From: an uncultured Eubacteriales bacterium
Lineage (GTDB): Bacteria > Bacillota > Clostridia > Oscillospirales > QAMX01
Length of the DNA: 34,211 bases
NCBI GenBank assembly: GCA_905205975.1
Contig: CAJLFQ010000020.1
Location: 1 to 34,211 of the forward strand
Reading direction: 5' to 3'
Shown here: positions 1-8,049 of the stretch, piece after piece
Layout: each line of letters opens with the position of its first letter
Position numbering within the stretch: the first letter of the stretch is position 1
Notes under the pieces: model-generated
Database searches by the model: none
What the model was told of the DNA's origin: nothing
The model's input: only the letters and a program-made list of their open reading frames with translations
Position numbers and translations under genes: made by a program

Positions 1-21
1 CGAACGACTGTTAGTCGTTCG
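1..21. terminator. Perfect hairpin at the left edge, possible terminator
   Basis: A 9-bp perfect inverted repeat (CGAACGACT / AGTCGTTCG) with a GTT loop starts at base 1, followed by a second short palindrome (GAGCGCTC) and a T-rich stretch at 29-40. It lies about 80 bp past the stop of the minus-strand ABC operon and could end that operon. On the plus strand the downstream T-run could instead serve a gene outside the window. The left flank is cut off, so direction cannot be decided. Bases 22-100 hold no gene I can support. Confidence 0.5.
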
Positions 22-100
22 GAGCGCTCGTTTGTTTTTTGTGCCGCGGTCGGTTCACCCGCCCTTTTTCTGCTGCGGTTGATGCCGCAAACATCTTTTT

Positions 101-1858
101 TTACAGCGCAGGCAAATGCTGCTGCGCCTTGCTGATCGTCCAGTTCTGGCTGCCCGTTTGCAGATCCACCATGTGTGTATAAAGGCCCTTTTTCGCGTAC
201 AGTTCGTCGGGCTTGCCCTGCTCTGCAACGACGCCGTCCGACAGTACAATAATCTTGTCGGCACCGGCCACGGTACGCATCCGGTGCGCGATAATCAGCA
301 CCGTTTTCTTCTGAATCAGCTGCGACAGCGCCGTTTGAATCAGAGTCTCATTTTCCGCGTCCAAGCTGGCGGTCGCTTCATCCAACAGGATGATTGGGGC
401 GTCTTTCAAAAAGGCACGGGCAATTGAAATCCGCTGCCGTTCACCGCCGGAGAGCGCGCAGCCGTTTTCACCGATGTCCGTATTCCATTTGTCCGGCAGT
501 TTTTCTGCAAACTCGTCGCAGTTTGCAAGTCTTGCTGCGGCAAGCACCTCTTCGTCGGTGGCATCCTTGCGTCCAAGACGGATGTTTTCGAGAATCGTAT
601 TGTCAAAGAGCGTGACATCCTGAAAGACAATGGAATAGAGGCTCATGAGTTTCTCGGGGTCGATTTTGGAAACCTCCATGCCGCCTACGGTAATGCTGCC
701 CTTCTGATAATCCCAGAACCGGGCGGCCAGCCGGGAAACGGTCGTCTTGCCGCCGCCGGAGGGGCCGACCAGTGCCGTAACCTCGCCCTGTTTTGCGCAG
801 AACGATACGTCTTTCAGCACCGTTTCACCGGAATTGTACGCAAAACCCACATGGTCGAACACAATGTCGCAGCCCTGGTTGGTCAGCGTTTCGCTGCCGC
901 TCTGGATGGGGTACTCCAGAATCTCGTTCATGCGCGCCACATTGGTGCGCATGGCGATCACCGCCGCAAGATTTTGCAGCGCGTTCTGCATGGGGTCATA
1001 CAGCCGCGAGGCCACCAGCAGGAACAGGAACAGCGTCAGGAGATCAATGCTGCCGCCGATCAGCAGCACCGAACCGGCAAGCGCCACAGAGGCAATGCCC
1101 AGCTTCAGCACCATGCCTGCGGAAGTCACAAACACCGCGTTCGTCAGTTCCGCCGAAATCGTCTGCTTTTCAACGGCACGGATTTTGCCGGCAAGCCTCG
1201 CCAGATACGTGTTTTCTGCGTTGCTGGCTTTCAAATCGCGGATGGTCTCGATGTACTCTTGAATCCCGTCCGCACAGGTCATTTTCACCGCCATGGTCTT
1301 CGACTGCACGCGATCCTGCACTTTGCAGCTGCACAGCAGAATGGCAATCGAAACCGGTATGACCCAGAGCGCGGCAAGCGCCATGCGCCAGTCAAATGCG
1401 AACAGCCCCAACGCAATGAGCACCGTGGAGATGAGCGATCCGAACAGGCCGGGGATGAAATGGGAACAGCTTTTTTCCAGCACTTCGCAGTCCGCCATGA
1501 TGGTGCTGGTTAAATCGGCCAAATCACGTTTGCCGAAAAAAGACAGCGGAAGCTTTCTCAGACGCTCTGCAAGTGCCAGTCGCCGTTTGCCGCTCTCTTT
1601 GTAGGTCGTGAAAAACGTGCCGTTATACTGGAACCATGTCGTCAGGAAAATCAGCGCAAAACAGACGACGCAGCCGCACACATAAAATGCGGTTCGTTCG
1701 CCCGCCTTACCGGCCATCAGATCTTTGACCAGATAATAAAGCATGCTTGTGCGCAGCATGAAAGCGATGTTCTGCAAGGCGCAGGCCAACACGCCCCAAA
1801 TCAGTCCGCGCGCGCCCTCCGGCGAACTGGCCGTTGCTCTCTGTATTCTCTTGATCAC
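101..1858 (-). CDS. ABC transporter, fused permease and ATPase, second subunit of a heterodimer
   Basis: This is a 585-residue half-transporter with an N-terminal six-helix permease domain (about 1-310) and a C-terminal nucleotide-binding domain. Walker A reads GPSGGGKTT, the signature LSGGERQR, Walker B IILLDEATASLD and the H-loop IIAHR, so all ATPase motifs are intact. It starts at a GTG with AAGGAGGG seven bases upstream. That ribosome site overlaps the end of the preceding ABC gene, with only 3 bp between the two genes, which indicates translational coupling and a heterodimer. Exporter-fold half-transporters of this type include drug exporters and the YbtPQ/IrtAB siderophore importers. 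The neighbouring ZinT-like lipoprotein and AraC regulator favour a metal or metallophore role, but substrate and direction are inferred. Confidence 0.9.
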   Translation of the reverse strand: MIKRIQRATASSPEGARGLIWGVLACALQNIAFMLRTSMLYYLVKDLMAGKAGERTAFYVCGCVVCFALIFLTTWFQYNGTFFTTYKESGKRRLALAERLRKLPLSFFGKRDLADLTSTIMADCEVLEKSCSHFIPGLFGSLISTVLIALGLFAFDWRMALAALWVIPVSIAILLCSCKVQDRVQSKTMAVKMTCADGIQEYIETIRDLKASNAENTYLARLAGKIRAVEKQTISAELTNAVFVTSAGMVLKLGIASVALAGSVLLIGGSIDLLTLFLFLLVASRLYDPMQNALQNLAAVIAMRTNVARMNEILEYPIQSGSETLTNQGCDIVFDHVGFAYNSGETVLKDVSFCAKQGEVTALVGPSGGGKTTVSRLAARFWDYQKGSITVGGMEVSKIDPEKLMSLYSIVFQDVTLFDNTILENIRLGRKDATDEEVLAAARLANCDEFAEKLPDKWNTDIGENGCALSGGERQRISIARAFLKDAPIILLDEATASLDAENETLIQTALSQLIQKKTVLIIAHRMRTVAGADKIIVLSDGVVAEQGKPDELYAKKGLYTHMVDLQTGSQNWTISKAQQHLPAL

Positions 1859-1861
1859 GGT

Positions 1862-3646
1862 TTATCCCTCCTTTGCAACTTTCCACTGGACGGACGATTG
1901 ATAGTCCCGCCACATTTTGGCAAACAGACCGTTCTTCGCGCACAATTCATCTTTCGTGCCGGATTCTGCAATCTGTCCGTCCTGAACCACATAGATACAG
2001 TCGGCGTCCGCCACGGTGGACAGGCGGTGTGCAATCATGATGACCGTTTTGCCTTTGGCAAGCTCGGCAAACGCCGCCTGCATCTTGGCTCCATTGTCAG
2101 GGTCGGCAAAAGCGGTCGCTTCATCCAGAATCAGAATGGGCGCGTTTTTCAGCATGGCGCGGGCAATCGCAATCCGCTGCTGTTCGCCGCCGGAGAGATA
2201 GACGCCTCTGCTGCCGATGACGGTGTGAATGCCGTCCGGGAATTTCTCAAGGATATCCATGCACTGTGCGGATTTCAGCGCCGCCAGCACTTCTTTCTCC
2301 GTGGCATCCGGTTTTCCGAGCTTCACATTGTCCAAAATGCTGCCTTTGAGCAGACGGCTGTTTTGGAAGACAAAGGACACCGTGTCCATCAGTTCCTCTT
2401 TTGGGATTGCCCGTACATCCGCTCCGCCGATGCAGATGCTGCCGCTTTTGACGTCAAAGAACCGCACGATGAGGTTCGCCAGCGTCGATTTTCCGCCGCC
2501 GGAAGGCCCAACCAGCGCCGCGATCTGTCCCGGCTGGATGTCCATCGAGACGCCTCTGATCACATCCGTTGTCCCGTCATAGCTGAAACGAACGTCCTTC
2601 ACTTGAACCGAGTTGTCTTTGGGATGCTTCTGGGGTTCGCTCGTTGATACCGGTTTCGCCTCCAGGACGGAATCAATGCGCTGTAAGGCGTCTGCAACCA
2701 CCATTTTATTCTCGCTCATGTACATGATCTTTGTCAGCGTCAGGGAGATGACCGGCGTGATGATGATGTAAAACAGCAGATTCAGCAGGAAATCCGAGGT
2801 AACGCCGTTCCGGGTCAGCAGCAGCCCGCCTGCGATGAGAAAGGCGAACACGCCGTTGACAGCCGCCGTATAAAACATCATCGGCGCCCGCATGTCTTTG
2901 GTATAGGCGACGACCCATTTTTCGTATTCGTCGATGGTCGCTTTGAACTTCTTGAACGAAAACACAGATTGTCCAAACGTCTTCACAACAGGGATGCCCC
3001 GGACATACTCCACCGCTTCACCGGACATTGCGGCAAGCGCATTGCCGTATTGGCGCATTTTCTCCGCCATCCGTTTACCGGTCATAGCCGACATGATGAG
3101 GAAGCCCAGCAGCCCCGGGGCAAGGCTCAGCATCCCAAGCCGCCAGTCGAACACAAACAGCAGCACCAGCAGCCCAACCGGCGTGGCTATGGCACTGTAC
3201 TGATCCGGCAATTGATGGGCCAGATAGGTTTCCGCTGCGCCGGTAGTCTCCTGAATCACCTTGCGCAGCCTGCCGCTGCCGCAGCTTTCCGTAAAGCCCA
3301 GCGGCAGTTTTGCCAGATGTTCCGAGGCGGCGAGCCGCAGATTGGTCGCCACCCGGAACGCCGACAAGTGGGAACACAGCAGCGCGCACACATAGATCAG
3401 ATAGGACAGCACCGCAAACAGCACCGCCATCCATCCGTAATGCGGGATCTTCTCGGCTTGTGCATAATCCGGCGCCGCATCCAGCACGTCCCGCAGGATC
3501 ATCCAGATATAGAGGAACGGAATCAGTGCCGTCAGTGCGCTGAGGGCTGACAGCACCCACGAGGCATAGGTGAACAACCGGCGCGTGCCTGCATAGCCCA
3601 TCAGCCGTGAAAGATCAGATTGTTTTTTCTTCGATTGTTTTTCCAA
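1862..3646 (-). CDS. ABC transporter, fused permease and ATPase, first subunit of a heterodimer
   Basis: This half-transporter of about 594 residues has the same layout as its neighbour: six hydrophobic segments, then an ATPase domain with Walker A GPSGGGKST, signature LSGGEQQR and H-loop IMIAHRLSTV. Its Walker B/D-loop reads LILDEATAFADPDN. From memory, the ATAFADP form is common in YbtP/IrtA-like metallophore transporters, which supports the metal-uptake reading. The start is uncertain. A GTG at 3655 has GGAAGG directly abutting it, too close to work well, while a TTG at 3646 has the same site at normal spacing, so I chose the TTG. It lies 62-70 bp downstream of the ZinT-like lipoprotein on the same strand and probably shares its transcript. 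Confidence 0.88.
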   Translation of the reverse strand: MEKQSKKKQSDLSRLMGYAGTRRLFTYASWVLSALSALTALIPFLYIWMILRDVLDAAPDYAQAEKIPHYGWMAVLFAVLSYLIYVCALLCSHLSAFRVATNLRLAASEHLAKLPLGFTESCGSGRLRKVIQETTGAAETYLAHQLPDQYSAIATPVGLLVLLFVFDWRLGMLSLAPGLLGFLIMSAMTGKRMAEKMRQYGNALAAMSGEAVEYVRGIPVVKTFGQSVFSFKKFKATIDEYEKWVVAYTKDMRAPMMFYTAAVNGVFAFLIAGGLLLTRNGVTSDFLLNLLFYIIITPVISLTLTKIMYMSENKMVVADALQRIDSVLEAKPVSTSEPQKHPKDNSVQVKDVRFSYDGTTDVIRGVSMDIQPGQIAALVGPSGGGKSTLANLIVRFFDVKSGSICIGGADVRAIPKEELMDTVSFVFQNSRLLKGSILDNVKLGKPDATEKEVLAALKSAQCMDILEKFPDGIHTVIGSRGVYLSGGEQQRIAIARAMLKNAPILILDEATAFADPDNGAKMQAAFAELAKGKTVIMIAHRLSTVADADCIYVVQDGQIAESGTKDELCAKNGLFAKMWRDYQSSVQWKVAKEG

Positions 3647-3677
3647 GGAAATCACCCTTCCAATTGATATCGTAAAG

Positions 3678-3710
3678 ATGCGCGTCCACTCTGTTCAAAC
3701 GGGCGCGCAT
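3678..3710 (-). other. Hairpin between lipoprotein gene and ABC genes
   Basis: A 10-bp stem (ATGCGCGTCC with GGGCGCGCAT, one G-U pair) and 13-base loop fills most of the gap between the lipoprotein stop and the first ABC gene. There is no T-run behind it on the minus strand. It is more likely an attenuator or a processing/stability element that sets lipoprotein versus transporter levels than a full terminator. The function is inferred. Confidence 0.4.
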
Positions 3711-3717
3711 ACAGGAA

Positions 3718-4470
3718 TCATTCTGAATCGGACAGGTTTTCGGCGGCGAAAAGCGCAATTACGTTTTTCATGGTTTCCAGGTCATAGTTTTCGGCGATTG
3801 CCGCAGCGTTCCAATAGGCGTAGCTGCCTTCGAACCAGCTTTGCAGGTCGTCAAGATGCTCCGCATAGCGGAATTCCAGATGGTATGTGCTTTCCATGGT
3901 GTCGGGTGAAAATGCAAAATACGTAAATTCTCCGGCGTCCGGATCTTCGCTCTGGTAGAAGATAAACCCGTTTTCATTTTCCACGTCCAGAAGCTGATAG
4001 GTGTGGGAGAAAACCGTTTTCCCTTCCGCATCCAGACCTTTGATGGTGTGCCTATCCATCACGAATTTGTCAACGCCGCCCAAAAAATAGCAGTTAAACG
4101 CCATGCTGTCCGGATCTGCCGCATAAGCGTCGATGGCGTCTTTCCCGTAAGGTTCCGCCATGCACATGCCGAGCAGCATATCCGTGGCGGTTTCCGCGTT
4201 TTCAGCGCCAACCAGCGGTGTCGTCGCGTCGATCCAGATCGTGCGGTATTCATCTTTGGACAGTTCCGGGAACAGTTCCACATAGGTGCCGCTGATCGTA
4301 GTCAGATAATCGTCCGAATGCTGTTCCTGCACGGTTGTTGTGGCCGACGGCGCAGGTGTTGTAGCCGACGGCGCCTTGGTATCTGTGATATCGTTTTGCT
4401 TCTGCGCACAGCCGGTGGCTGACAGCAGGCAAAACATACACAATACAAATGCAGCGATTTTCTTTTTCAT
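3718..4470 (-). CDS. ZinT-like metal-binding lipoprotein
   Basis: This 250-residue exported lipoprotein has a lysine-rich start, a hydrophobic core and a lipobox ending in Cys20 (SATGC), then a Thr/Ala/Pro-rich linker to about residue 50. The rest matches the ZinT/YodA lipocalin-like fold: a GTYVELFP strand near the start, a FTYFAFSPD strand, then TYHLEFRY and a YAYWNAAAI helix. In E. coli ZinT the corresponding segment carries an HxH metal pair. Here it reads HxE, and the upstream SDH is SPD, so metal affinity may differ. ZinT and AdcA C-terminal domains deliver zinc to ABC importers. The start has an AGGAGG site, and an inverted-repeat operator candidate lies 20 bp upstream. Assignment rests on remembered motif similarity, not a search. 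Confidence 0.7.
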   Translation of the reverse strand: MKKKIAAFVLCMFCLLSATGCAQKQNDITDTKAPSATTPAPSATTTVQEQHSDDYLTTISGTYVELFPELSKDEYRTIWIDATTPLVGAENAETATDMLLGMCMAEPYGKDAIDAYAADPDSMAFNCYFLGGVDKFVMDRHTIKGLDAEGKTVFSHTYQLLDVENENGFIFYQSEDPDAGEFTYFAFSPDTMESTYHLEFRYAEHLDDLQSWFEGSYAYWNAAAIAENYDLETMKNVIALFAAENLSDSE

Positions 4471-4489
4471 AAAGTACCTCCTGTTTTCA

Positions 4490-4505
4490 GTTAGTATCTT
4501 CTAAC
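4490..4505. promoter_or_regulatory. Operator candidate, copy 1 (GTTAG-N6-CTAAC)
   Basis: The 16-bp sequence GTTAGtatcttCTAAC has perfect 5-bp arms around a 6-bp spacer and lies 20 bp upstream of the lipoprotein start. A minus-strand GATACT that could serve as a -10 element overlaps it, which would suit repression. The same arms and spacer recur at 6587-6602, with one mismatch at 32374-32391. The binding protein is unknown; an AraC-type or DtxR-type regulator is plausible. Confidence 0.55.
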
Positions 4506-4568
4506 CGCCGTAAACGTTAACACACTTCTGGTTTTCCGACTACTCCAATTTGATTTTTCTGCTCTGTT

Positions 4569-5525
4569 TTACCGCTTTCTTTGCATGGATGCACGCAGGC
4601 GATACTGCGACGGCGTCGTACCATAGCGTTTCTTAAAGCATTCTGAAAACTTGCTGGCGTTGTCATATCCGGCATCCTGTGCAATCTGCGTCACGGATTT
4701 GGTGCCGCGCACCAGTTCCATCGCGGCCTGTTCCAGCCGGTATTCCCGGATATAGTGATAGATCGGCACGCCATAAATCTGTTTGAACAGCTTCTGCATA
4801 TGCGACACCGAAATCTCATGATCCGCAGCCAGCTGCGCAAGCGATACATACCCTTCGCGGTCGGTCAGCAAGTGATCCCGGAGATGCCGGATCAGCTCAG
4901 CCTGCTTCGCAGAACAGTAGGAATCTGCCCCATTTTCCCGCGGAATACGGGTCAGAAGCATCAGCAATTCCAGAACTTTGAGCCGCAGAAAACTGAGATC
5001 CATATAGGAAGCACTCTCATACAGCTCCCGGAAGACATGTTCACAGCGCGACCCGGCCGGGCTGCACATGTACCATTTGGTTCCCAAAAGATTCTGTCTG
5101 AAAGCCGGGACGTCCATCAAAAAGGCTGGCGCATTCCGCTCCACCCAGCGCTGGGCGGTCTCCGGAACAATTTCCAGGCAAATTCCTTCATAGTAGCCGA
5201 GCGGAAAATAGGACTCCGACCGTGTGCCGTGCAGGCCGTCATAACTGCTGATCGCCATATCGCCCGGCTTCAGCACCGCGTGATCCCGCGTGGAAAAACA
5301 CGTTTCAAAGCGTCCGCCCACGCAAAAGTTGATCTCCAACATGCCTTTCTGTGTGCGGGTTTCCGTATACGATTCCATTTCCAGCCGCATCAGCATGGCG
5401 TATACGCCGTCAAACAGCTGGTAGCAATGCACTTCTCCGTTTCCTTCAGCGTTTTCAAAGCCATTTGTCTGACCGGGCTGACAGCCCGCAGCCTCTGTTC
5501 CGTTGTGATAAACAATCTGAATCAT
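4569..5525 (-). CDS. AraC-family transcriptional regulator, metal locus
   Basis: This 318-residue regulator has an N-terminal sensing region of about 200 residues and a C-terminal AraC/XylS DNA-binding domain (about 215-310). The domain has two helix-turn-helix units: LAQLAADHEISVSHMQKLFK, then VTQIAQDAGYDNASKFSECF followed by YGTTPSQYR. The ATG has AAGGAAG nine bases upstream. It resembles the regulator at 32492-33454 in length, in a short N-terminal PGDMAIS/PGDLAVG motif and in the YDNASKFSE recognition segment, so the two are probably paralogues. Regulators of this build (YbtA and PchR type) often sit beside metallophore transport genes. It lies between the hydrolase and the lipoprotein on the same strand and probably controls both. 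Confidence 0.88.
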   Translation of the reverse strand: MIQIVYHNGTEAAGCQPGQTNGFENAEGNGEVHCYQLFDGVYAMLMRLEMESYTETRTQKGMLEINFCVGGRFETCFSTRDHAVLKPGDMAISSYDGLHGTRSESYFPLGYYEGICLEIVPETAQRWVERNAPAFLMDVPAFRQNLLGTKWYMCSPAGSRCEHVFRELYESASYMDLSFLRLKVLELLMLLTRIPRENGADSYCSAKQAELIRHLRDHLLTDREGYVSLAQLAADHEISVSHMQKLFKQIYGVPIYHYIREYRLEQAAMELVRGTKSVTQIAQDAGYDNASKFSECFKKRYGTTPSQYRLRASMQRKR

Positions 5526-5610
5526 GGATCCGTTCTTCCTTTTTTATCCGTTGCTTTTGGTATCCGCCGCCGCGGGACAAGCCGCATTTTCATCGGCATT
5601 CCGGCGGATT

Positions 5611-6543
5611 TCATTGGGCGGTCCGCCATGCCTGGATGGCGGCCGTGATGCGCCGGTCAATATCCATGCGCGTCTGCCTGCATGCCTCCGGGAATTGTTT
5701 TGCCGCCCGGAAGGCCAGCTTCATAAACAGGCCGGACCCAATCGGCAGAATGGTTTTGAGCATCCCCTCAGGAAAAACAAAATGCGTGCCGTGCGCGTAG
5801 ACCGCCGTCTCGACCGTGCAGTCGTGTGGTTTTTCAGCCAAGCGTCTTTCCATACGGCGGATGTATTTTGCGGTGTCCCAAAGCGAATCATCCGCTGCGC
5901 CAATCAGCAGGAGTCTGCCGCGGATGTTTTCAACCTTGATATATGCATCCTCTGTGATGGGATGCGCCGCTTCGGAATCGTCAAACAGCTTCCGGGAGGC
6001 AAGCATATCGCCGCTCTGCCTTGTTTCTTCGGCAATCACCTGCCAATACTGCGGATGCTGATAGCAGAACGGCATATAGGGCAGCGGTTTGCCGTGATAC
6101 GAAAAGAGCGATTCGCCTGCAATCGGCCATTCCTTACAGCCGTCCTTTTTGCCCTGCATGAATCCCTGCCAGACAAAGTCGCTCGGCGTCATGGCGATTG
6201 TCAGCGATATTTCCGGAAACATGGCGGCCGCCGTCAGCGCCAGCGTCCCTGTGGTGGAGGCGCCTGCTATGCCGATTTTTTGATTTCCGTGCGCTTTCAG
6301 CCAAGCGATGGCCGTTTCAATCCGTTCCAGCGGGTAATTATGATGACCATAATCCTTTTTGCCCGGCGACATGGTCATCACATTGACGCCCAACTTCATC
6401 AGCCATTTCACCGCAGAACGCGCCATGTAATCTGCCGCGTCATCGCCCAGCATGGCAATCACTGCACAGGCGGAACCGCCTCTGCACGGCCAATACGCGC
6501 CGTGAAATCCGTCCGCATCAACTTCAAAAGAAATGTGTTTCAT
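5611..6543 (-). CDS. Alpha/beta hydrolase, acyl-CoA thioester hydrolase-like (BAAT C-terminal type)
   Basis: This 310-residue protein without a signal peptide resembles the catalytic domain of the BAAT/acyl-CoA thioester hydrolase family. The likely nucleophile elbow is GIAGASTTG (about residues 93-101). It reads GxSxT with a glycine one place later, not the standard GxSxG. The acid is probably the Asp in GAADDSLWD (about 220) and the histidine lies in AHGTHF (about 252). The ATG is preceded by CCGGAGG. It is the most upstream gene of the minus-strand locus, 85 bp before the AraC gene, and has the second GTTAG operator copy 44 bp ahead of its start. Cleavage of an imported ester-type ligand is a possible job, but the substrate is unknown. 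Confidence 0.72.
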   Translation of the reverse strand: MKHISFEVDADGFHGAYWPCRGGSACAVIAMLGDDAADYMARSAVKWLMKLGVNVMTMSPGKKDYGHHNYPLERIETAIAWLKAHGNQKIGIAGASTTGTLALTAAAMFPEISLTIAMTPSDFVWQGFMQGKKDGCKEWPIAGESLFSYHGKPLPYMPFCYQHPQYWQVIAEETRQSGDMLASRKLFDDSEAAHPITEDAYIKVENIRGRLLLIGAADDSLWDTAKYIRRMERRLAEKPHDCTVETAVYAHGTHFVFPEGMLKTILPIGSGLFMKLAFRAAKQFPEACRQTRMDIDRRITAAIQAWRTAQ

Positions 6544-6586
6544 GATCTGCCTCCGGATTCAATCTTTACGTTCTGGCTCAAGTACA

Positions 6587-6602
6587 GTTAGATATCGCTA
6601 AC
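6587..6602. promoter_or_regulatory. Operator candidate, copy 2 (GTTAG-N6-CTAAC)
   Basis: GTTAGatatcgCTAAC has the same perfect arms and 6-bp spacer as the copy at 4490-4505. It lies 44 bp upstream of the hydrolase start. Flanking bases (ACA on the left, TTGT on the right) extend the symmetry slightly. Confidence 0.55.
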
Positions 6603-6740
6603 TTGTGTGGTGTTGAAATGCCGCATTGCTGCGGCTCTTCTGCGGGGTTCAATCGTTTGTTTCAGGGGATGTGCGTCCGTTTACGATGTTTGCAGGCGCG
6701 GTTTTTCAAGATAAAAGGGCGCCGGTGTCTTTCTGTTCAT

Positions 6741-6769
6741 AGTGTATCACCATTTCTGTTTTTTTGCAA
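6741..6769 (-). promoter_or_regulatory. Promoter candidate for the hydrolase-AraC transcript
   Basis: On the minus strand TTGCAA, a 17-base spacer and TACACT form a reasonable sigma-A-type promoter. It would give a leader of about 190 bases containing the GTTAG repeat and a small GCCGCA/TGCGGC hairpin at 6619-6634. The rest of the 6544-7010 gap shows no gene I can support. Confidence 0.5.
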
Positions 6770-6900
6770 GAGCAAAATCGCATTTTCTTTTCGCTTCGGC
6801 GTCGTTTCTGCGTGATGTCGGAAAACGGATGCGCTTCTGCTCTCGTCCGAATTTGTTCCGACACCGCAAATTCAGACCAGCAGAATCGCAAATCCGGGTA

Positions 6901-6929
6901 TTGAAATCGGCTCCCGCGCATTGTATAAT
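6901..6929 (+). promoter_or_regulatory. Strong promoter for the AraC gene at 7011
   Basis: TTGAAA, a 17-base spacer and a perfect TATAAT. The expected start of transcription is near 6936, giving a leader of about 75 bases. It is one of the best sigma-A-type matches in the window. Confidence 0.75.
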
Positions 6930-7010
6930 GATAGCATCAAACAAAACAGTCATGCAGGTGCAGAAACCCGGCCAATCTGCCTGGCTGTCGGCATGGGGAG
7001 GCTGGCTTGA

Positions 7011-7961
7011 ATGTCTTTGCAGGGTGCAGGTGAACGGAAAGCCGCACCGAATCAACCGGCACACGGCCGGCCGCCGCTCGACGGCGAACAAGTGGAACGG
7101 GTTTATCACTTTGACAACTGCTTCCGTGAAGAAGCGGCCTTTTTCGGCGGCATCCGCCTCTACCAGATCGGAGAAACCTGTCTGGAAAAGGGCTGTCTCT
7201 GGCCGCCGCACCGTCAATGGTGCTATGAAATCAGCTATATCGTCTCCGGCGAAGGTACATTCGGAACCAATGACCGGCTGTATCCCGTTCGGCCAAACGA
7301 CGTCTATCTGAATGGCCGAAGCGAAACGCACACCATTCTAGCCGACAGAGGCTCCCGGCTCCGCTATTTATTTCTCGGCTTTGACATCCCGGAAACGTCT
7401 GACTGTGCTTCCGATTATGCCGATATCCTGCGCTTTTTCGATACGGTTGATACACCCTGCCGGGCGGATGTCTGCGGCGTCGGCGAGCTGCTGCGGCGCC
7501 TGACGCAGGAGTTTTACTGGAAACAGCCCTGCTTTGAAGAGATTGTCGCCGCCAGCCTGCGCCTTTTGATTCTCCGGGTTTATCGGAACGGGCTGGGCGG
7601 AACGGAACCGTCCGGCTTTGCCCCGGATGCCTCCCGCCCATACGGCGCTGTGATCTACACCGTCTGCCGCTGCATCGACGACCAGATTGATTCGCTGACG
7701 AGCGTCGGCGACATTGCGCAGCGGCTCGGGTACAGCACCTCGTATCTCTCGCACGTTTTCCGTGAAAAAACAGGCGAAACGCTGCAAGCCTGCCTCCGCC
7801 GGAAAAAGATGGAACGTGCCGTCTTTTTGATGCGCAATGCAGGCTATTCGCCCTCGCAGGCCGCGGAACGCCTCGGCTATCAGAGCTTGCAGGCATTCAG
7901 CAAAGCGTTCCGCAGCGTGTATGGGTGCAGCCCCACCTCGTATCTGCGTCCGCCCGTCTGA
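7011..7961 (+). CDS. AraC-family regulator of a sugar-catabolic cluster
   Basis: This 316-residue protein has an N-terminal cupin-like ligand-binding half and a C-terminal AraC-type DNA-binding domain (about 220-314). The latter has VGDIAQRLGYSTSYLSHVFRE as its first helix-turn-helix and PSQAAERLGYQSLQAFSKAF as the second. The cupin half contains EISYIVSGEG and YPVRPNDVYL, typical of regulators that sense sugars or related small molecules. The chosen ATG has GGGGAGG nine bases upstream. It precedes a Gfo/Idh/MocA oxidoreductase and a TIM-barrel isomerase on the same strand and probably activates them. The inducer is unknown. Confidence 0.88.
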   Translation: MSLQGAGERKAAPNQPAHGRPPLDGEQVERVYHFDNCFREEAAFFGGIRLYQIGETCLEKGCLWPPHRQWCYEISYIVSGEGTFGTNDRLYPVRPNDVYLNGRSETHTILADRGSRLRYLFLGFDIPETSDCASDYADILRFFDTVDTPCRADVCGVGELLRRLTQEFYWKQPCFEEIVAASLRLLILRVYRNGLGGTEPSGFAPDASRPYGAVIYTVCRCIDDQIDSLTSVGDIAQRLGYSTSYLSHVFREKTGETLQACLRRKKMERAVFLMRNAGYSPSQAAERLGYQSLQAFSKAFRSVYGCSPTSYLRPPV

Positions 7962-8049
7962 TCATGCTCCCTGCTGCCCGGCACTGATGCAGCCGTTGAA
8001 TCGTCAATCATCCCACAGCAAGTCATCATATCATGAGAGGAAGGATTCC

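Noticed and set aside
5524..6591. A 355-codon plus-strand frame opposite the hydrolase.
   Set aside because: The minus strand holds a coherent alpha/beta hydrolase with GGAGG and an upstream promoter; the plus frame has none of these.
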